Part shown: positions 20,079-30,242 of the stretch, piece after piece
Position numbering within the stretch: position 1 is the stretch's first letter
Layout of the letters: each line of letters starts with the position of its first letter
Source: an uncultured Planctomycetaceae bacterium
Lineage (GTDB): Bacteria > Planctomycetota > Planctomycetia > Planctomycetales > Planctomycetaceae
Assembly (NCBI GenBank): GCA_903871805.1
Contig: CAIQIE010000319.1
Span: 1 to 64,000, forward strand
DNA: 64,000 nucleotides
Reading direction: 5' to 3'
Notes under the pieces: model-generated
Databases searched by the model: none
The model's input: the letters and a program-made list of their open reading frames with translations, nothing else
Told to the model about the DNA's origin: nothing
Made by a program: the position numbers and the translations under genes

Positions 20079-23000
20079 ATGCCAAACAATTTGTCCTGCC
20101 AAACTCCAGTGTCAACGACGGGTGGCGTCACAGCACTTTGGGCCGCGTTGCGGCGTTGCGCGTTGATTGTCTGCATGCTGTTCGGCAGCGGTTCGTCGCT
20201 GAGCGCTGAAGACGGGGAGCAGTTTTTTGAGCAGGAAATTCGACCGCTGCTGATCAACCAATGCGTCGCCTGTCATGGCGAGCAGAAGCAATCCGGCGGG
20301 CTGCGTCTGGATTCAAGGGACGCCGTGCTGAAGGGTGGCGACAGTGGTCCGGCTGCTGTCCCGGGCGATACTGCGAACAGCCGCATCTCAGCCGCAATTC
20401 GATATGATGGCGACCTGCAGATGCCCCCGGAGAATCCGCTGACGGATGCTCAGAAGACGGCTCTTAATCACTGGATCAGCCAGGGACTGCCATGGCCGGC
20501 CCAGAGCGGCCCCCTGAAACCCGTGCGTGCGGATGCCGCAAAAACGCACTGGGCTTTTCAACCGGTCACAGACCCGGCCATTCCGCAAACGGGGTCCCGT
20601 CGCATTGGAACCGCTGTGGATGAATTCCTTCAGCAGCGTCTTCAACAGGAAGGACTAACGCTGTCCCCCGAGGCCGATCGCAGGACACTGATTCGGCGTC
20701 TCAGTTACACGCTGACAGGGCTTCCGCCGGCACCGGAGCTTGTGGATCAATTCGTCGCCAACTCGGATCCTCTGGCGCTGGAGAAACTGGTGGATACGCT
20801 GCTGCAGTCTCCTTCCCATGGTGAACATTGGGCGCGTCACTGGCTGGACATTGCACGCTATTCCGACACCAAAGGTTATGTGTACGCACGGGAAGAACGA
20901 TTCTGGGTTCACGCATGGAACTATCGGGACTGGGTTGTCAACGCGTTAAACAGTGACATGCCGTATGATCGTTTTCTGCTGTTACAGATTGCCGGGGATC
21001 AGGTCGCGGATCGATCGGAAGGCGACCTGGCAGCCATGGGGTTTTTGACTCTGGGCCGGCGATTTCTGGGCGTTCGTCGCGACATCATCGACGATCAGAT
21101 TGACGTCTTGTGTCGTGGCACGATGTCACTGACTGTGGGATGTGCTCGCTGTCATGACCACAAGTACGATCCGATTCCGACAGCGGATTATTATTCGCTT
21201 TACGGAGTCTTTGACAGTTCGCGTGAGGCATTGGTAGAGCTTCCGGCAGTTGGCAACGAGAATGCCGAGTTTCAAAAGTCCTTTCATGAAAAGGCGGCTG
21301 CCCAGGAGGCCCTGCTTCAGCGTCACCGTGCGACAACAGCGGCGCGGGTTCGTTCACGAATTGGCGACTACCTGCAGGCACAGCTGGAGCTGGGCCGTTA
21401 TCCGGAAGCGGGCTTTGACCAGATCATCGCGGCCAGTGATCTGCTGCCGTCGTTTGTGCATCGCTGGCGCGACTATCTGCGAGACGCTGAGCGGACTGGG
21501 GACCCTGTTTTTCGAGCATGGCACGCGTTCCGCAATCTCCCTGCGGCTGAGTTTTCGTCACAGTCCGCTGCAGCCATGGAAAAACTGCTGGTGCTGCCGG
21601 ACCACCAGTTCAATTCGCGGGTAGCGGCGGCATTCCGGAAAGCACCGGACTCTTTTCAGGATGTGCTTCAACGGTATACGGAGCTGTTTCGGCAGGTGGA
21701 GAAGGAATGGCAGGCATCAATCGCCGCCGCAGCGGCCGCCGGCATACCTGTTCCTGAGCGAATGTCCGATGCGGCATCTGAGCAGCTGCGACAGGTGCTG
21801 TATGAACCAGGCCGACCCTGTTTTGTTCCGAACGAACCTGTGGTCAGTACAGAGTATGATTTTGATTCAGGCACCTGTAATGAACTCTGGAAGCAGCAGG
21901 TCGAACTGGACCGTATGATTCTGAACGCGCCGTCACAGCCGCGATTCGCGGTGGTACTGAAGGATCGAGCCGCACCGGTGACGCCGCGAATTTTTCGCCG
22001 GGGCAATTCGGCAAATAAGGGGGATGACGTTCCCCGGCAGTTTCTGTCGCTGCTTAGTGGTGCGGATCGTCAGCCATTCCAGACAGGCAGCGGTCGGCTG
22101 GAGCTGGCGCGGGCGATCATTGATCCGCGTAATCCCCTGACAGCCCGTGTGCTTGTGAATCGTGTGTGGGCGCATCATTTTGGTGCAGGGCTGGTGGCAA
22201 CTCCCGGAGACTTTGGGCTTCGCGCCGATCCGCCGTCCCACCCGGAGCTGCTGGACTGGCTGACTTCAAGATTTGTGGAAAGTGGCTGGAGTCTGAAGGC
22301 GCTGCATCGCCTGATTGTGCTGTCCGCAGCCTTTCGGCAGGCATCCACAGGTCCGGCCGATCAGGGAGCACTGCAACTGGCGCAGACGAAAGATCCGGCC
22401 AATCGACTTCTCTGGAGAATGAACCCGCACCGTTTGACATTTGAGGAGATGCGGGATTCGATGCTGTCAGCATCGGGAAAGCTGGATTCGTCCATGGGTG
22501 GAAAGCCCTCTGAGCTTTTCAACGCTCCGTTTACTGTGCGCAGGACGTTGTACGGGCTGGTGGACCGTCAGTTTCTTCCCGGGACACTGCGCATGTTCGA
22601 CTTCGCCAACCCGGACCTGCACATCCCGCAGCGAAGTGAAACGACGGTACCACAGCAATCTCTATTTCTGATGAATCATCCGCTGGTGCTGGATCAGGTT
22701 CGTGAACTGGCAAAGCGGGTGTCTGAGGCAGGAGACGGCGGGCAGCAGATTCGGGCCCTGTTTCAGAGGACGCTGCAGCGGGAACCTTCGGAATCGCAGC
22801 TTCGCGATGCCATGGAGCTTTTAGCGACCGACGTACCAGCTCCGGAAGCACCGTCACCAACAGCAAAGGACTGGAGTTATGGCTATGCCGTTGTTGACGA
22901 GCCCAACGGACAGACGATGGGCTTCACGCCGCTGCCCCATTTTACAGGAACCACATGGCAGGGTGGAGCGACACACCCGGATGCAGCGATTGGCTGGGTA

Positions 23001-23447
23001 CAGCTTTCTGCCAAAGGCGGGCACCCGGGCAATGATCGACAGCATGCCTGTGTTCGCAGATGGACGGCCCCAGCGGCCATGTCGGTGCAGTTGGTCAGCC
23101 AGTTGAAGCATGAACCTGCGCAGGGTGACGGCATCCGAGCTTTCATAGTCAGTTCACGGCGAGGAATTCTGAGCACTGTGCGGATACACCGGCAGAGCAG
23201 CGAGCTGACTCAGGGGCCGATTGCGGTCGAAGCTGGGGAGACGCTGGATTTTATCGTCGACATCGACAAAGAGTTGAACAGCGATCAGTTTGAATGGACG
23301 GTCACGCTGACAGAACAGGGTCGGGACGATGGAACGCAATGGAATTCCGTTTCGGATTTTCCGAAACCTCCCAATCCGGATCTGACACCGCTGCAGCAGC
23401 TGGCGCAGGTTCTGTTTTGTTCCAACGAGTTTCTGTTTGTTGACTGA
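20079..23447 (+). CDS. PSD1/cytochrome domain protein (DUF1549-DUF1553)
   Basis: I chose ATG 20079 (GAGG about 9 nt upstream). It gives a signal peptide followed by a planctomycete cytochrome-C-like domain with heme motif CVACH (Cys62, Cys65, His66). DUF1549 follows with a second CxxCH motif in CARCHDHKYDP, then DUF1553 with NPLTARVLVNRVWAHHFG and the family's C-terminal LFCSNEFLFVD. A beta-rich insert of about 200 residues precedes the last motif. The 1122-residue protein is an exported multidomain heme protein; the electron-transfer role is inferred and unproven. These genes are normally followed by a DUF1501 gene; here the next gene (acpS) faces the other way. Confidence 0.92.
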   Translation: MPNNLSCQTPVSTTGGVTALWAALRRCALIVCMLFGSGSSLSAEDGEQFFEQEIRPLLINQCVACHGEQKQSGGLRLDSRDAVLKGGDSGPAAVPGDTANSRISAAIRYDGDLQMPPENPLTDAQKTALNHWISQGLPWPAQSGPLKPVRADAAKTHWAFQPVTDPAIPQTGSRRIGTAVDEFLQQRLQQEGLTLSPEADRRTLIRRLSYTLTGLPPAPELVDQFVANSDPLALEKLVDTLLQSPSHGEHWARHWLDIARYSDTKGYVYAREERFWVHAWNYRDWVVNALNSDMPYDRFLLLQIAGDQVADRSEGDLAAMGFLTLGRRFLGVRRDIIDDQIDVLCRGTMSLTVGCARCHDHKYDPIPTADYYSLYGVFDSSREALVELPAVGNENAEFQKSFHEKAAAQEALLQRHRATTAARVRSRIGDYLQAQLELGRYPEAGFDQIIAASDLLPSFVHRWRDYLRDAERTGDPVFRAWHAFRNLPAAEFSSQSAAAMEKLLVLPDHQFNSRVAAAFRKAPDSFQDVLQRYTELFRQVEKEWQASIAAAAAAGIPVPERMSDAASEQLRQVLYEPGRPCFVPNEPVVSTEYDFDSGTCNELWKQQVELDRMILNAPSQPRFAVVLKDRAAPVTPRIFRRGNSANKGDDVPRQFLSLLSGADRQPFQTGSGRLELARAIIDPRNPLTARVLVNRVWAHHFGAGLVATPGDFGLRADPPSHPELLDWLTSRFVESGWSLKALHRLIVLSAAFRQASTGPADQGALQLAQTKDPANRLLWRMNPHRLTFEEMRDSMLSASGKLDSSMGGKPSELFNAPFTVRRTLYGLVDRQFLPGTLRMFDFANPDLHIPQRSETTVPQQSLFLMNHPLVLDQVRELAKRVSEAGDGGQQIRALFQRTLQREPSESQLRDAMELLATDVPAPEAPSPTAKDWSYGYAVVDEPNGQTMGFTPLPHFTGTTWQGGATHPDAAIGWVQLSAKGGHPGNDRQHACVRRWTAPAAMSVQLVSQLKHEPAQGDGIRAFIVSSRRGILSTVRIHRQSSELTQGPIAVEAGETLDFIVDIDKELNSDQFEWTVTLTEQGRDDGTQWNSVSDFPKPPNPDLTPLQQLAQVLFCSNEFLFVD

Positions 23448-23469
23448 GGCGACGTGGGCGGGGGGAGTT

Positions 23470-23850
23470 TTACTTTCCGAGCCCGATGGCTGTGGCCGTG
23501 GCGTATTCTCTGGCGTGCGAGATTGTGATCTGAATCTGCAGGATCCCCATGGATTCTGCGATGCGGCCAGCTTCTCCGGAAAGTCGTACCGTCGGCTGGC
23601 CTGTGTGCAGGGAGACAATTTCGATATCGTGAAACGTCATGCCTTCGATAAATCCGGTTCCCAGGACCTTCACCACCGCTTCTTTGGCGGCCCAGCGTCC
23701 GGCAAATCGGATGGCGGAATCGCGGTGCTTTTGAGAATAGGCGATTTCATCCGGAGTGAAGCATCTGTCGATGAAATGCGATCCATGTCGCTCCAGCATT
23801 CCGCGGATGCGTTCAATTTCGACAATATCTGTTCCGAGGCCAAGAATCAT
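23470..23850 (-). CDS. acpS: Holo-[acyl-carrier-protein] synthase
   Basis: This enzyme transfers 4'-phosphopantetheine from CoA to the serine of acyl carrier protein. From ATG 23850 the 126-residue product has the textbook AcpS start MILGLGTDIVEIERI with the Mg-binding Asp8, the FAGRWAAKEAVVKVLG motif near residue 50 with the catalytic Glu, and ISHAREYATATAI at the end. The length is typical. A longer frame to 23967 only adds non-homologous text. It lies downstream of the phosphoglycerate mutase gene with a hairpin between them. Confidence 0.96.
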   Translation of the reverse strand: MILGLGTDIVEIERIRGMLERHGSHFIDRCFTPDEIAYSQKHRDSAIRFAGRWAAKEAVVKVLGTGFIEGMTFHDIEIVSLHTGQPTVRLSGEAGRIAESMGILQIQITISHAREYATATAIGLGK

Positions 23851-24066
23851 CGTTATTGGAACAGTTTCAAAAAGGACAGACGGCAGACAGAATCGGTACC
23901 GGAACAATGCGGGCTTGAGAGCGAAAGCCGGACGATTCGCTTCAACACGCCTTACCATCCATGTCATTCACGGGCAGTTTGGACAGTGTCGGATTTCCAC
24001 TCTGGTGCGATTGGATGCGTTCACGAAATCGCGAGGGCATCCGGTTCAAAACACATTTCCGTGAGA

Positions 24067-24090
24067 GCCGGGGTGGTGAAGCACCCCGGC
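24067..24090 (-). terminator. Hairpin after the phosphoglycerate mutase gene
   Basis: A perfect 9-bp GC-rich stem (GCCGGGGTG at 24067-24075, CACCCCGGC at 24082-24090) with a 6-base loop, 41 bp past the stop of the mutase gene. There is no U run after it, so it may be a weak terminator or mRNA end stabiliser. Confidence 0.4.
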
Positions 24091-24130
24091 TGTTCCTGAA
24101 ACGAAATCAGAATCACGGCGTCGCACAGCA

Positions 24131-25339
24131 CTAGGCGCCGTACTTTTCCAGGCGTCCGGCATGCGCCAGGGCCTGCAGCATTAGATACTTTGCTTCAAAC
24201 ATACCGAGTTCTCCGACTCGGCAGGCGGATTCGCCGAATTGTCGAGAGCCATCAAAGCGGCAGTTGTCGGCCACGAGCATTGTGGGGACGGGGTGACCGC
24301 TGTGGGATTTCATTTTTGCGGGGGTACTGTGATCTCCGGTCACGATCAGGACATCGGGCTTGAGAGCCATGATGTGCGGGATGCCGGAGTCATATTCTTC
24401 GGTACGTTTGACTTTAGCTTCGAAGTTTCCATCTTCGCCGGTGCTGTCGGTATACTTGAAGTGAATGAAGAAGAAGTCATAGCGAGACCAGTTTTCCTCG
24501 AGGCACTTCATCTGGTCTTCGAGAGAATGCCCCGCATCCAGAATGTCCATATCGACCAGTCGAGCCAGACCGCGGTACATCGGATAGACGGCAATTGCGG
24601 CTGCTCTGGTTCCGTAGACATCCTGGAACCGTGGAATTGGTGGCATTTTTGCGATGCCACGCATTGTGAGGAGATTTGCGGGCTGATCATTTTTCAGAAT
24701 TTCCGCAGCCTGTCGCATGAACTCCGTCAGGATCTCTGCCGTTTTCTGGGAAGCGGGATCGCTGCCCTGCGGCTTCAGCGGGGGCACGCCAGTTCGCTGA
24801 GGGTCCGTATCATTGACATTGCCACCCAGGCCTTCGCCACGGATGACGATGACGAGGCGATATTCTTTGACGTGGCAAACAAACACTTCGACCCCGGGAA
24901 TGGAGATCGTATCCAGTTTTTTGCAAAGTTTTTCGGCAATCTCTGAGGAGACGCGACCGGCACGTCGATCGCTGATATTTCCGCCAGCATCCACGGTGAC
25001 GAAGTTACCGCGAACAGCGACATCGCGATCGGTCAGGGCAAAGTCGATACCCAGGGCTTCCAGAACACCACGACCGATGTCGTACTTAAGAGGATCATAG
25101 CCGAAGAGTCCAAGGTGCCCTGGGCCGCTTCCCGGAGCGATACCCGGCAGGACCGGTATGCTCATTCCCAGCACGCCTCGCTGAGCGAGTGCATCCAGAT
25201 TAGGTGTATTGGCCGTTTCCAGTTCGGTCTTGCCACCTGGGAGAAGGGGAAGCCCGCCAAGGCCATCCGCAACATACAGGACGATTTTGGAATCGGCTGG
25301 CTTCTGCAGCCGTCGTGTCAGATCATGAATATCGGTCAT
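24131..25339 (-). CDS. apgM: 2,3-bisphosphoglycerate-independent phosphoglycerate mutase, archaeal type
   Basis: This enzyme interconverts 3- and 2-phosphoglycerate in glycolysis. From ATG 25339 the 402-residue protein belongs to the alkaline-phosphatase-fold ApgM family. It shows the metal site LYVADGLGG, the nucleophile region NTPNLDALAQRG and GSGPGHLGLFGYDP, then HFKYTDSTGEDG and VTGDHSTPAKMKSHSGHPVP with the remaining metal ligands. This 'archaeal' form is also common in several bacterial phyla. A weak AGGA lies upstream of the start. The acpS gene follows about 280 bp downstream on the same strand. Confidence 0.93.
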   Translation of the reverse strand: MTDIHDLTRRLQKPADSKIVLYVADGLGGLPLLPGGKTELETANTPNLDALAQRGVLGMSIPVLPGIAPGSGPGHLGLFGYDPLKYDIGRGVLEALGIDFALTDRDVAVRGNFVTVDAGGNISDRRAGRVSSEIAEKLCKKLDTISIPGVEVFVCHVKEYRLVIVIRGEGLGGNVNDTDPQRTGVPPLKPQGSDPASQKTAEILTEFMRQAAEILKNDQPANLLTMRGIAKMPPIPRFQDVYGTRAAAIAVYPMYRGLARLVDMDILDAGHSLEDQMKCLEENWSRYDFFFIHFKYTDSTGEDGNFEAKVKRTEEYDSGIPHIMALKPDVLIVTGDHSTPAKMKSHSGHPVPTMLVADNCRFDGSRQFGESACRVGELGMFEAKYLMLQALAHAGRLEKYGA

Positions 25340-25484
25340 TGCAAAAAGATCCTGAAAACAGCAGTACTCGGGCATCGGTAAAGTCCTGCATCGGCACTCA
25401 GCCGCAGTTGCACAACGCTCCCGAACACCCGCAAACTAAAGCAAACCGACACTACACAGCATCGGCAAAGTCAACATTCAAAAC

Positions 25485-25706
25485 TTATTCGGCCGCCCGA
25501 CCGGCTCGCACCATCACCGCCTGCCAGGCATCCTGTGTCAGCACATCCGCCTCGACCTTCAGCAGACGTGGGATACCATCGAGGACGGGATACCGCAGGC
25601 GTTCAATTGGATTTGTACAGACCAGAGCATCAGCATCCTGTACAAGTACGGAATGGCACTCCGGACAAACCAGAATTCCGTGGGCTTTTTCGATGGTGAA
25701 CGGCAT
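25485..25706 (-). CDS. Trm112-like zinc-ribbon protein
   Basis: The 73-residue protein matches the Trm112/UPF0434 family: a short helical start, LVCPECHSVLVQDADALVCTN, then IERLRYPVLDGIPRLL. Only three Cys are seen at the usual metal positions, so zinc binding may be incomplete. In eukaryotes and archaea Trm112 activates several methyltransferases; bacterial members are small partners of uncertain role. No obvious Shine-Dalgarno precedes the ATG. Confidence 0.8.
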   Translation of the reverse strand: MPFTIEKAHGILVCPECHSVLVQDADALVCTNPIERLRYPVLDGIPRLLKVEADVLTQDAWQAVMVRAGRAAE

Positions 25707-25812
25707 AATTTTTCAGTATCAGAAAAGCAGACACTCGTGGTGACGAATGTACTGGAACGACGCGGTCGGGTTCCGGGACGAATGAGGGATTCTACAGGGC
25801 GACGTCCGGGAA

Positions 25813-26832
25813 TCAAAACCCCCGTAATTCGCGAATATCCCGGAAGGTTCTGAGATTGTAACCGATTCCGGCATAATCCAGAGCCGAACACAGGGACCTG
25901 ACGGCCACGCCCATTCCATCCGGGCCGCTGAATCCACCAAACTGTCCCCCGCCCTTCAGGTGAGGCTCCGTTTCCACGAAAAACCCCGGCAGGCCCAGTT
26001 TCTGCAGTCGCGGTTCCAGCAGTGGGATTTGTTCACGAAGATCGCGGAAGATCATTTCGTGCCCGGAATCACCTTCATCGCAGGGCACAAAATTCTTCAA
26101 TCGTTCTTCGTCAACAGCCCCTTCCCAGACCAGTGAAGGATCGATGCGGTAATCTTTTACATGCATCCACCCCAGCCACGGAATGGTCGCCTTGTATTCG
26201 GCAAAGACCTGGATGGCATTCTTATTTTGTGCCGCCACGTTGCCGGCGTCATAGATCAGAACCATGGAGGGGTGATCGACCCGCTTTGCCAATTCTGCCA
26301 GCAGCGGGCCTGTTTCTCCGATCAGATTCGGTTCAATTTCGACACCGTACACTAATCCTTCTGCGGCGCAGATCTCGGTGATGCGTCGAATCTGATCTGC
26401 GGCCTGATCGAGGTGCAGTTCCGGCTTTGTTCCGCGCGGATGGTAGAACGAGAACCCTCGAATCAGCTTTGTGTCGAGGGCTTTGGCGGCGTGGATAGTC
26501 TTTGCAACATCACCGGCAAGATATTCGTCAAACGGCACAAAACGATTGTGCGAACCATCATCGATGTTGAGGAGTTTCACCTTTCCCAGTCGCGATCCGA
26601 TGCTGGTGACACTGACACCGTATTCGGCATGAAACTTCTTCAGTGTTTCCAGCTTAGCGTCACTCAGTTCTGTGACATGCTCGACACGACCTTCACCGGT
26701 GACATCGATAAAGCGAGGGCTGTAGTAGCGGATGCCGATAGCCGCAAGCGCAGTCATCTGCTCCAGAGCCGTGCGGCGATTGGCGGCTTCATCTGCGAAC
26801 GCACTGATAATAACGGAAGATCGACGCATCAT
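25813..26832 (-). CDS. Sugar phosphate isomerase/epimerase (TIM barrel)
   Basis: The 339-residue protein is a xylose-isomerase-like TIM-barrel enzyme without a signal peptide. Typical metal-ligand segments are VYGVEIEPNLIG, MVLIYDAGNVAAQNK, WLGWMHVKDY and GFFVETEPHLKG. The family isomerises or epimerises sugars or inositol derivatives; the substrate cannot be read. Two adjacent ATG codons (26832 and 26829) follow an AAAGG; the second has better spacing. It is divergent from the glycoside hydrolase at 27183, so the two may serve one sugar pathway, but that is inference. Confidence 0.85.
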   Translation of the reverse strand: MMRRSSVIISAFADEAANRRTALEQMTALAAIGIRYYSPRFIDVTGEGRVEHVTELSDAKLETLKKFHAEYGVSVTSIGSRLGKVKLLNIDDGSHNRFVPFDEYLAGDVAKTIHAAKALDTKLIRGFSFYHPRGTKPELHLDQAADQIRRITEICAAEGLVYGVEIEPNLIGETGPLLAELAKRVDHPSMVLIYDAGNVAAQNKNAIQVFAEYKATIPWLGWMHVKDYRIDPSLVWEGAVDEERLKNFVPCDEGDSGHEMIFRDLREQIPLLEPRLQKLGLPGFFVETEPHLKGGGQFGGFSGPDGMGVAVRSLCSALDYAGIGYNLRTFRDIRELRGF

Positions 26833-27182
26833 GTACCTTTACTGCTTTTCTGGTGAACTAGTCCACTTTCAACTTCATCACCGGCGATGACGGTGACTCA
26901 GAGACTGTAACTGGAAGATGGCCGTGCCGCATTGTTCAGACAAGCTGACGCAGACACAAGCGAGCGGAGTCCCGGAGCCGTTTTGGTTCGTTCGCAGGAA
27001 TCCCGGTCTGCCGAATTCGGGCCTGAGACTTCCCGCGGACACCGGGGGAAGTTACGTTGCTGCTCCAGCGGGAACCTTAAAGAGTGGTCCGTGGTCTGTT
27101 TTCGAGGCAAACGCGCAATTCTGCCGCCGACGGGATCTTCAAAACACTGATTTTTTGCCATTTTTCTTTTTGGGCAAATTCC
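26833..27182. other. Divergent intergenic region
   Basis: 350 bp between the isomerase and the glycoside hydrolase. It should carry both promoters, but I see no clear promoter pair, repeat or small gene. Confidence 0.5.
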
Positions 27183-29753
27183 ATGCGAATGCCGCGAATT
27201 TTTATTGCACTGACTGCCCTGCTCTGTTCCATCCTGACGGCCGAGGCGCAGGTGCTGGACAAGCAGCAGCAACTAAATGCTCAGACATTCTGGGTGAACC
27301 GCGACTGGACATGGTACCAGCAGAACATTCCCTTTTTTGAATGCCCGGACGCGGAGATTACGACCACCTGGTACTACCGCTGGGAACTGCTGACTCGTCA
27401 TCTGACGTATGGTTCACCCAACAGCGGCTATTCGTTTACCGAATTCATAGACCGTCCGTTCTGGTCTGGTGCCTACGGCGCTATCAGCTGCCCTGCAGGC
27501 CATCAGTTGTATGAGGCGCGCTGGCTGCGCAGCCCGCTGGTCGCGAATGATTATTCCCGCTACTGGTTCCGCACACCGGGAGCTCAGCCACGCAATTACA
27601 GTACGTGGCTGGCGGATTCTGTCTGGGCCGTTCATGAGGTGCATCCTGACGCAGCCTTTGCCGTGGATCTGCTTCCGGATCTGATCCGAAACTATGAAGG
27701 CTGGGAGTCGCGGCAGTTTTCACCGGAAGTCGGGTTGTTCTGGCAGACGGGTCATGATGACGGGATGGAGTTCAACATCAACAGTCGACAGACAAAGGAC
27801 ATTCTGCGCGGCGCGCCGGGCTACCGCCCCAGTTTCAACGCTTACATGTGGGCGGATGCGGAGGCAATCGCAAGACTCGCGCGACTGGATGGCCAGAACG
27901 CTTTGGCCGAAAACTGGCAGAAGAAAGCGGATGCCCTGAAGGAGAAGATTCAGAGTCTGCTGTGGGATGAGCGACGGGGATTTTTTCTGCCGATGTATCG
28001 CGATGATGAGGAGCGGGAAGGGCACAAGGTCCGTCGACTGACGCGAACGTATGAATCCGGGGAATTTGCCGGCAACGAGCATGGTCGCGAGCTGATCGGT
28101 TACGTTCCCTGGCAGTTTGGGCTTCCGGCAACAGATCGTGGTTATGAAAACGCATGGAAGTATCTGATGGATCCCAGCTATTTCGCCGCAAAGTATGGCC
28201 CGAGTACCGTGGAGCGAAATGACCCGATGTTTCTTCTGCAGAAGTGGTGTTGCTGGTGGAGTGGTCAGTCGTGGCCTTACGCAACCACACAGACGCTGAA
28301 GGCTCTCGCGAATGTTCTGCAGAATCCGGTTTACCGCAATTCGAACTCCAAACTTCCAGTCACAGCGGCCAATTACGTCAGTCTGCTGCAAACGTATGCT
28401 CGGTCCCATCGCAAAGAGGGACGACCCTATCTGGCTGAAGCCCTGCACCCCGACACGGGTTCGTTTGAAGGCCATGACGGCTACAATCATTCGGAGCACT
28501 ATTTCCATTCCGGCTTCTGCGATCTGGTGATCACCGGGCTTGTTGGGCTGAAGCCGTCTACCGGCAACACTCTGGAAATTGTACCGCTGGCATCGCCGGA
28601 CTGGGCATGGTTTGCCCTGGACGATGTGGCTTACCACCATCAGCGGCTGAGCATTCTGTGGGACCGCGACGGAACCCGTTATGGTCGTGGAAAGGGGCTG
28701 CTCGTGCTGGTCAATGGAACTATTGTCGGGCAGACTGAGCGACTGGAGCCGCTGACCGTAACGCTGCCGGCTGCGGTTTCTCCGGAGACATCCGCAACGG
28801 ATGCTGAGGCGATTGCCGTCAACTTTGCGGTGAATAACGAAGGCGACTACTACCCGCGACTGACGGCGAATTCCGTGCAGCCCGGGACATCTCCTGCGAA
28901 GCTGATCGACGGCAATGCGTGGTATGACCAGCACCCGCCAAATCGCTGGGTGGCGGAAGATTCCGCCGGCCCTGAGGACACGCTGGAGCTGGACCTTGGA
29001 ACTGCGCGCACCGTGCATTCGCTGCGTTTAATGTTTCTGGAAGATGAGCCTGCGATCCTGCCGCCTCAGCACTGCCGGATTTTTCACAGAGTCTCGCCGG
29101 ATGCCGCATGGATGCCGCTGCAGGCTCGCCAATCCTGCGAAATCCCAACAGGGCGGACGGCCAACATCTGGACATTTGACGAAATGCCGGTTCGCCAGTT
29201 GCAAATCGTAATGATTCGCGGAGACCACGGGAAAGCAGGACTGACAGAACTGGAGGTCTGGGGCAATGCGATCCGTCCGATCACTCCGCCACCAGCTCCG
29301 GAGGGCAATCTGGCCGCGGTGCGGAAAGGTATGGACTATCCGAAGATGTCCGCTTCGCATACGTCACGTTACGATCGTCTGGAGATGGCTAATGATGGTC
29401 GCAGCGTGTTCGCCGCCAGTCCTCACAATCGCTGGACCTGCTACGAATCTCCGAATTCCACAGACTGGCTGGAGGTGGATTTTGGCAAAGCCGAAACCAT
29501 CAGTCGAGTGGAACTGCTGATTTACGATGATGGCGGTGGGGTTCAGGCGCCAAAAACGGTCACGATCGAGTGGTTTGATGGCACCCTCTGGAAGCCCGTG
29601 GATCTGAAGCGGGCAAATCCCGAAAAACCCACCGGCGGCATCTCCAACAGTCTGCAGTTTCAGCCCGTCAGCACTGCCCGACTGCGGGCCGTGTTTGAAC
29701 ACAAAGGCGCAGCCCGGAGCGGGGTCACCGAAATGGAAGTCTGGGCACAGTAG
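27183..29753 (+). CDS. Secreted MGH1-like glycoside hydrolase with two discoidin domains
   Basis: From ATG 27183 the 856-residue protein has a signal peptide (MRMPRIFIALTALL, cut near AEAQ). Residues of about 30-560 form an (alpha/alpha)6-barrel like GH63/mannosylglycerate hydrolase MGH1-type enzymes, with YMWADAEAIARLA, EFAGNEHGRELIGYVPWQF, the Trp-rich KWCCWWSGQSWPYATTQ and NHSEHYFHSGFCDLV. Two F5/8-type C (discoidin, carbohydrate-binding) domains follow, about 590-725 and 725-856, each ending in LTELEVWG or VTEMEVWAQ. It probably cleaves an alpha-linked glycan outside the cytoplasm. The substrate is unknown. Residues before the chosen ATG do not look like protein. Confidence 0.85.
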   Translation: MRMPRIFIALTALLCSILTAEAQVLDKQQQLNAQTFWVNRDWTWYQQNIPFFECPDAEITTTWYYRWELLTRHLTYGSPNSGYSFTEFIDRPFWSGAYGAISCPAGHQLYEARWLRSPLVANDYSRYWFRTPGAQPRNYSTWLADSVWAVHEVHPDAAFAVDLLPDLIRNYEGWESRQFSPEVGLFWQTGHDDGMEFNINSRQTKDILRGAPGYRPSFNAYMWADAEAIARLARLDGQNALAENWQKKADALKEKIQSLLWDERRGFFLPMYRDDEEREGHKVRRLTRTYESGEFAGNEHGRELIGYVPWQFGLPATDRGYENAWKYLMDPSYFAAKYGPSTVERNDPMFLLQKWCCWWSGQSWPYATTQTLKALANVLQNPVYRNSNSKLPVTAANYVSLLQTYARSHRKEGRPYLAEALHPDTGSFEGHDGYNHSEHYFHSGFCDLVITGLVGLKPSTGNTLEIVPLASPDWAWFALDDVAYHHQRLSILWDRDGTRYGRGKGLLVLVNGTIVGQTERLEPLTVTLPAAVSPETSATDAEAIAVNFAVNNEGDYYPRLTANSVQPGTSPAKLIDGNAWYDQHPPNRWVAEDSAGPEDTLELDLGTARTVHSLRLMFLEDEPAILPPQHCRIFHRVSPDAAWMPLQARQSCEIPTGRTANIWTFDEMPVRQLQIVMIRGDHGKAGLTELEVWGNAIRPITPPPAPEGNLAAVRKGMDYPKMSASHTSRYDRLEMANDGRSVFAASPHNRWTCYESPNSTDWLEVDFGKAETISRVELLIYDDGGGVQAPKTVTIEWFDGTLWKPVDLKRANPEKPTGGISNSLQFQPVSTARLRAVFEHKGAARSGVTEMEVWAQ

Positions 29754-30242
29754 GCCCTGCTCCCGTACTGCGTGGAGCATAAAGATTTCCTGATATCATC
29801 CAAAGCAAGATCGACCTGCGCCGTTACCGACCCGCGTCAGGGAGTGTTTGCCCACGGCTCCATCGCGGCGATTCTGTATCGCTCGGGCAGTTAGGCTAAA
29901 CAAACCCTGCCGGTTATGACGATTGTGGCAGCGTGGGTCCGCGGCTTTGATTTCACAAACGGCAGGAACTGCCGCTGGATCAGGGCTGCCTGCAAAAATC
30001 CGCTGTTCTCGGTACATCCAGCCGTCTCAGACTGTGCTGGTGTCACTTAGAACCACGGATCAGCGCCCATGAAAGTCCCGGGGCTGGTTATTGTCTGCGT
30101 CGGGATCGCATGGTGTTGTCTGTGGCAGGAAGAACAAACGCTCCTGCTGCAGAGGAAGCAACGCCGGCATTTTGCGGTCGGACCATTTTCCGAACCAGCG
30201 ATCAGGCGGTTCATTTTTTCCACTTTGCTTCAGGAACCTTCC
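29754..30242. other. Intergenic region, nothing recognised
   Basis: 489 bp. A frame opening at 30069 reads into the ExbB-like gene but its first 58 residues look random, so this stretch is taken as 5' non-coding. No repeat or RNA gene was seen. Confidence 0.5.

Noticed and set aside
27720-29018. Open frame of 432 codons antisense to the glycoside hydrolase
   Set aside because: No domain or ribosome-binding site; the sense strand has a strong protein with signal peptide and two discoidin domains.
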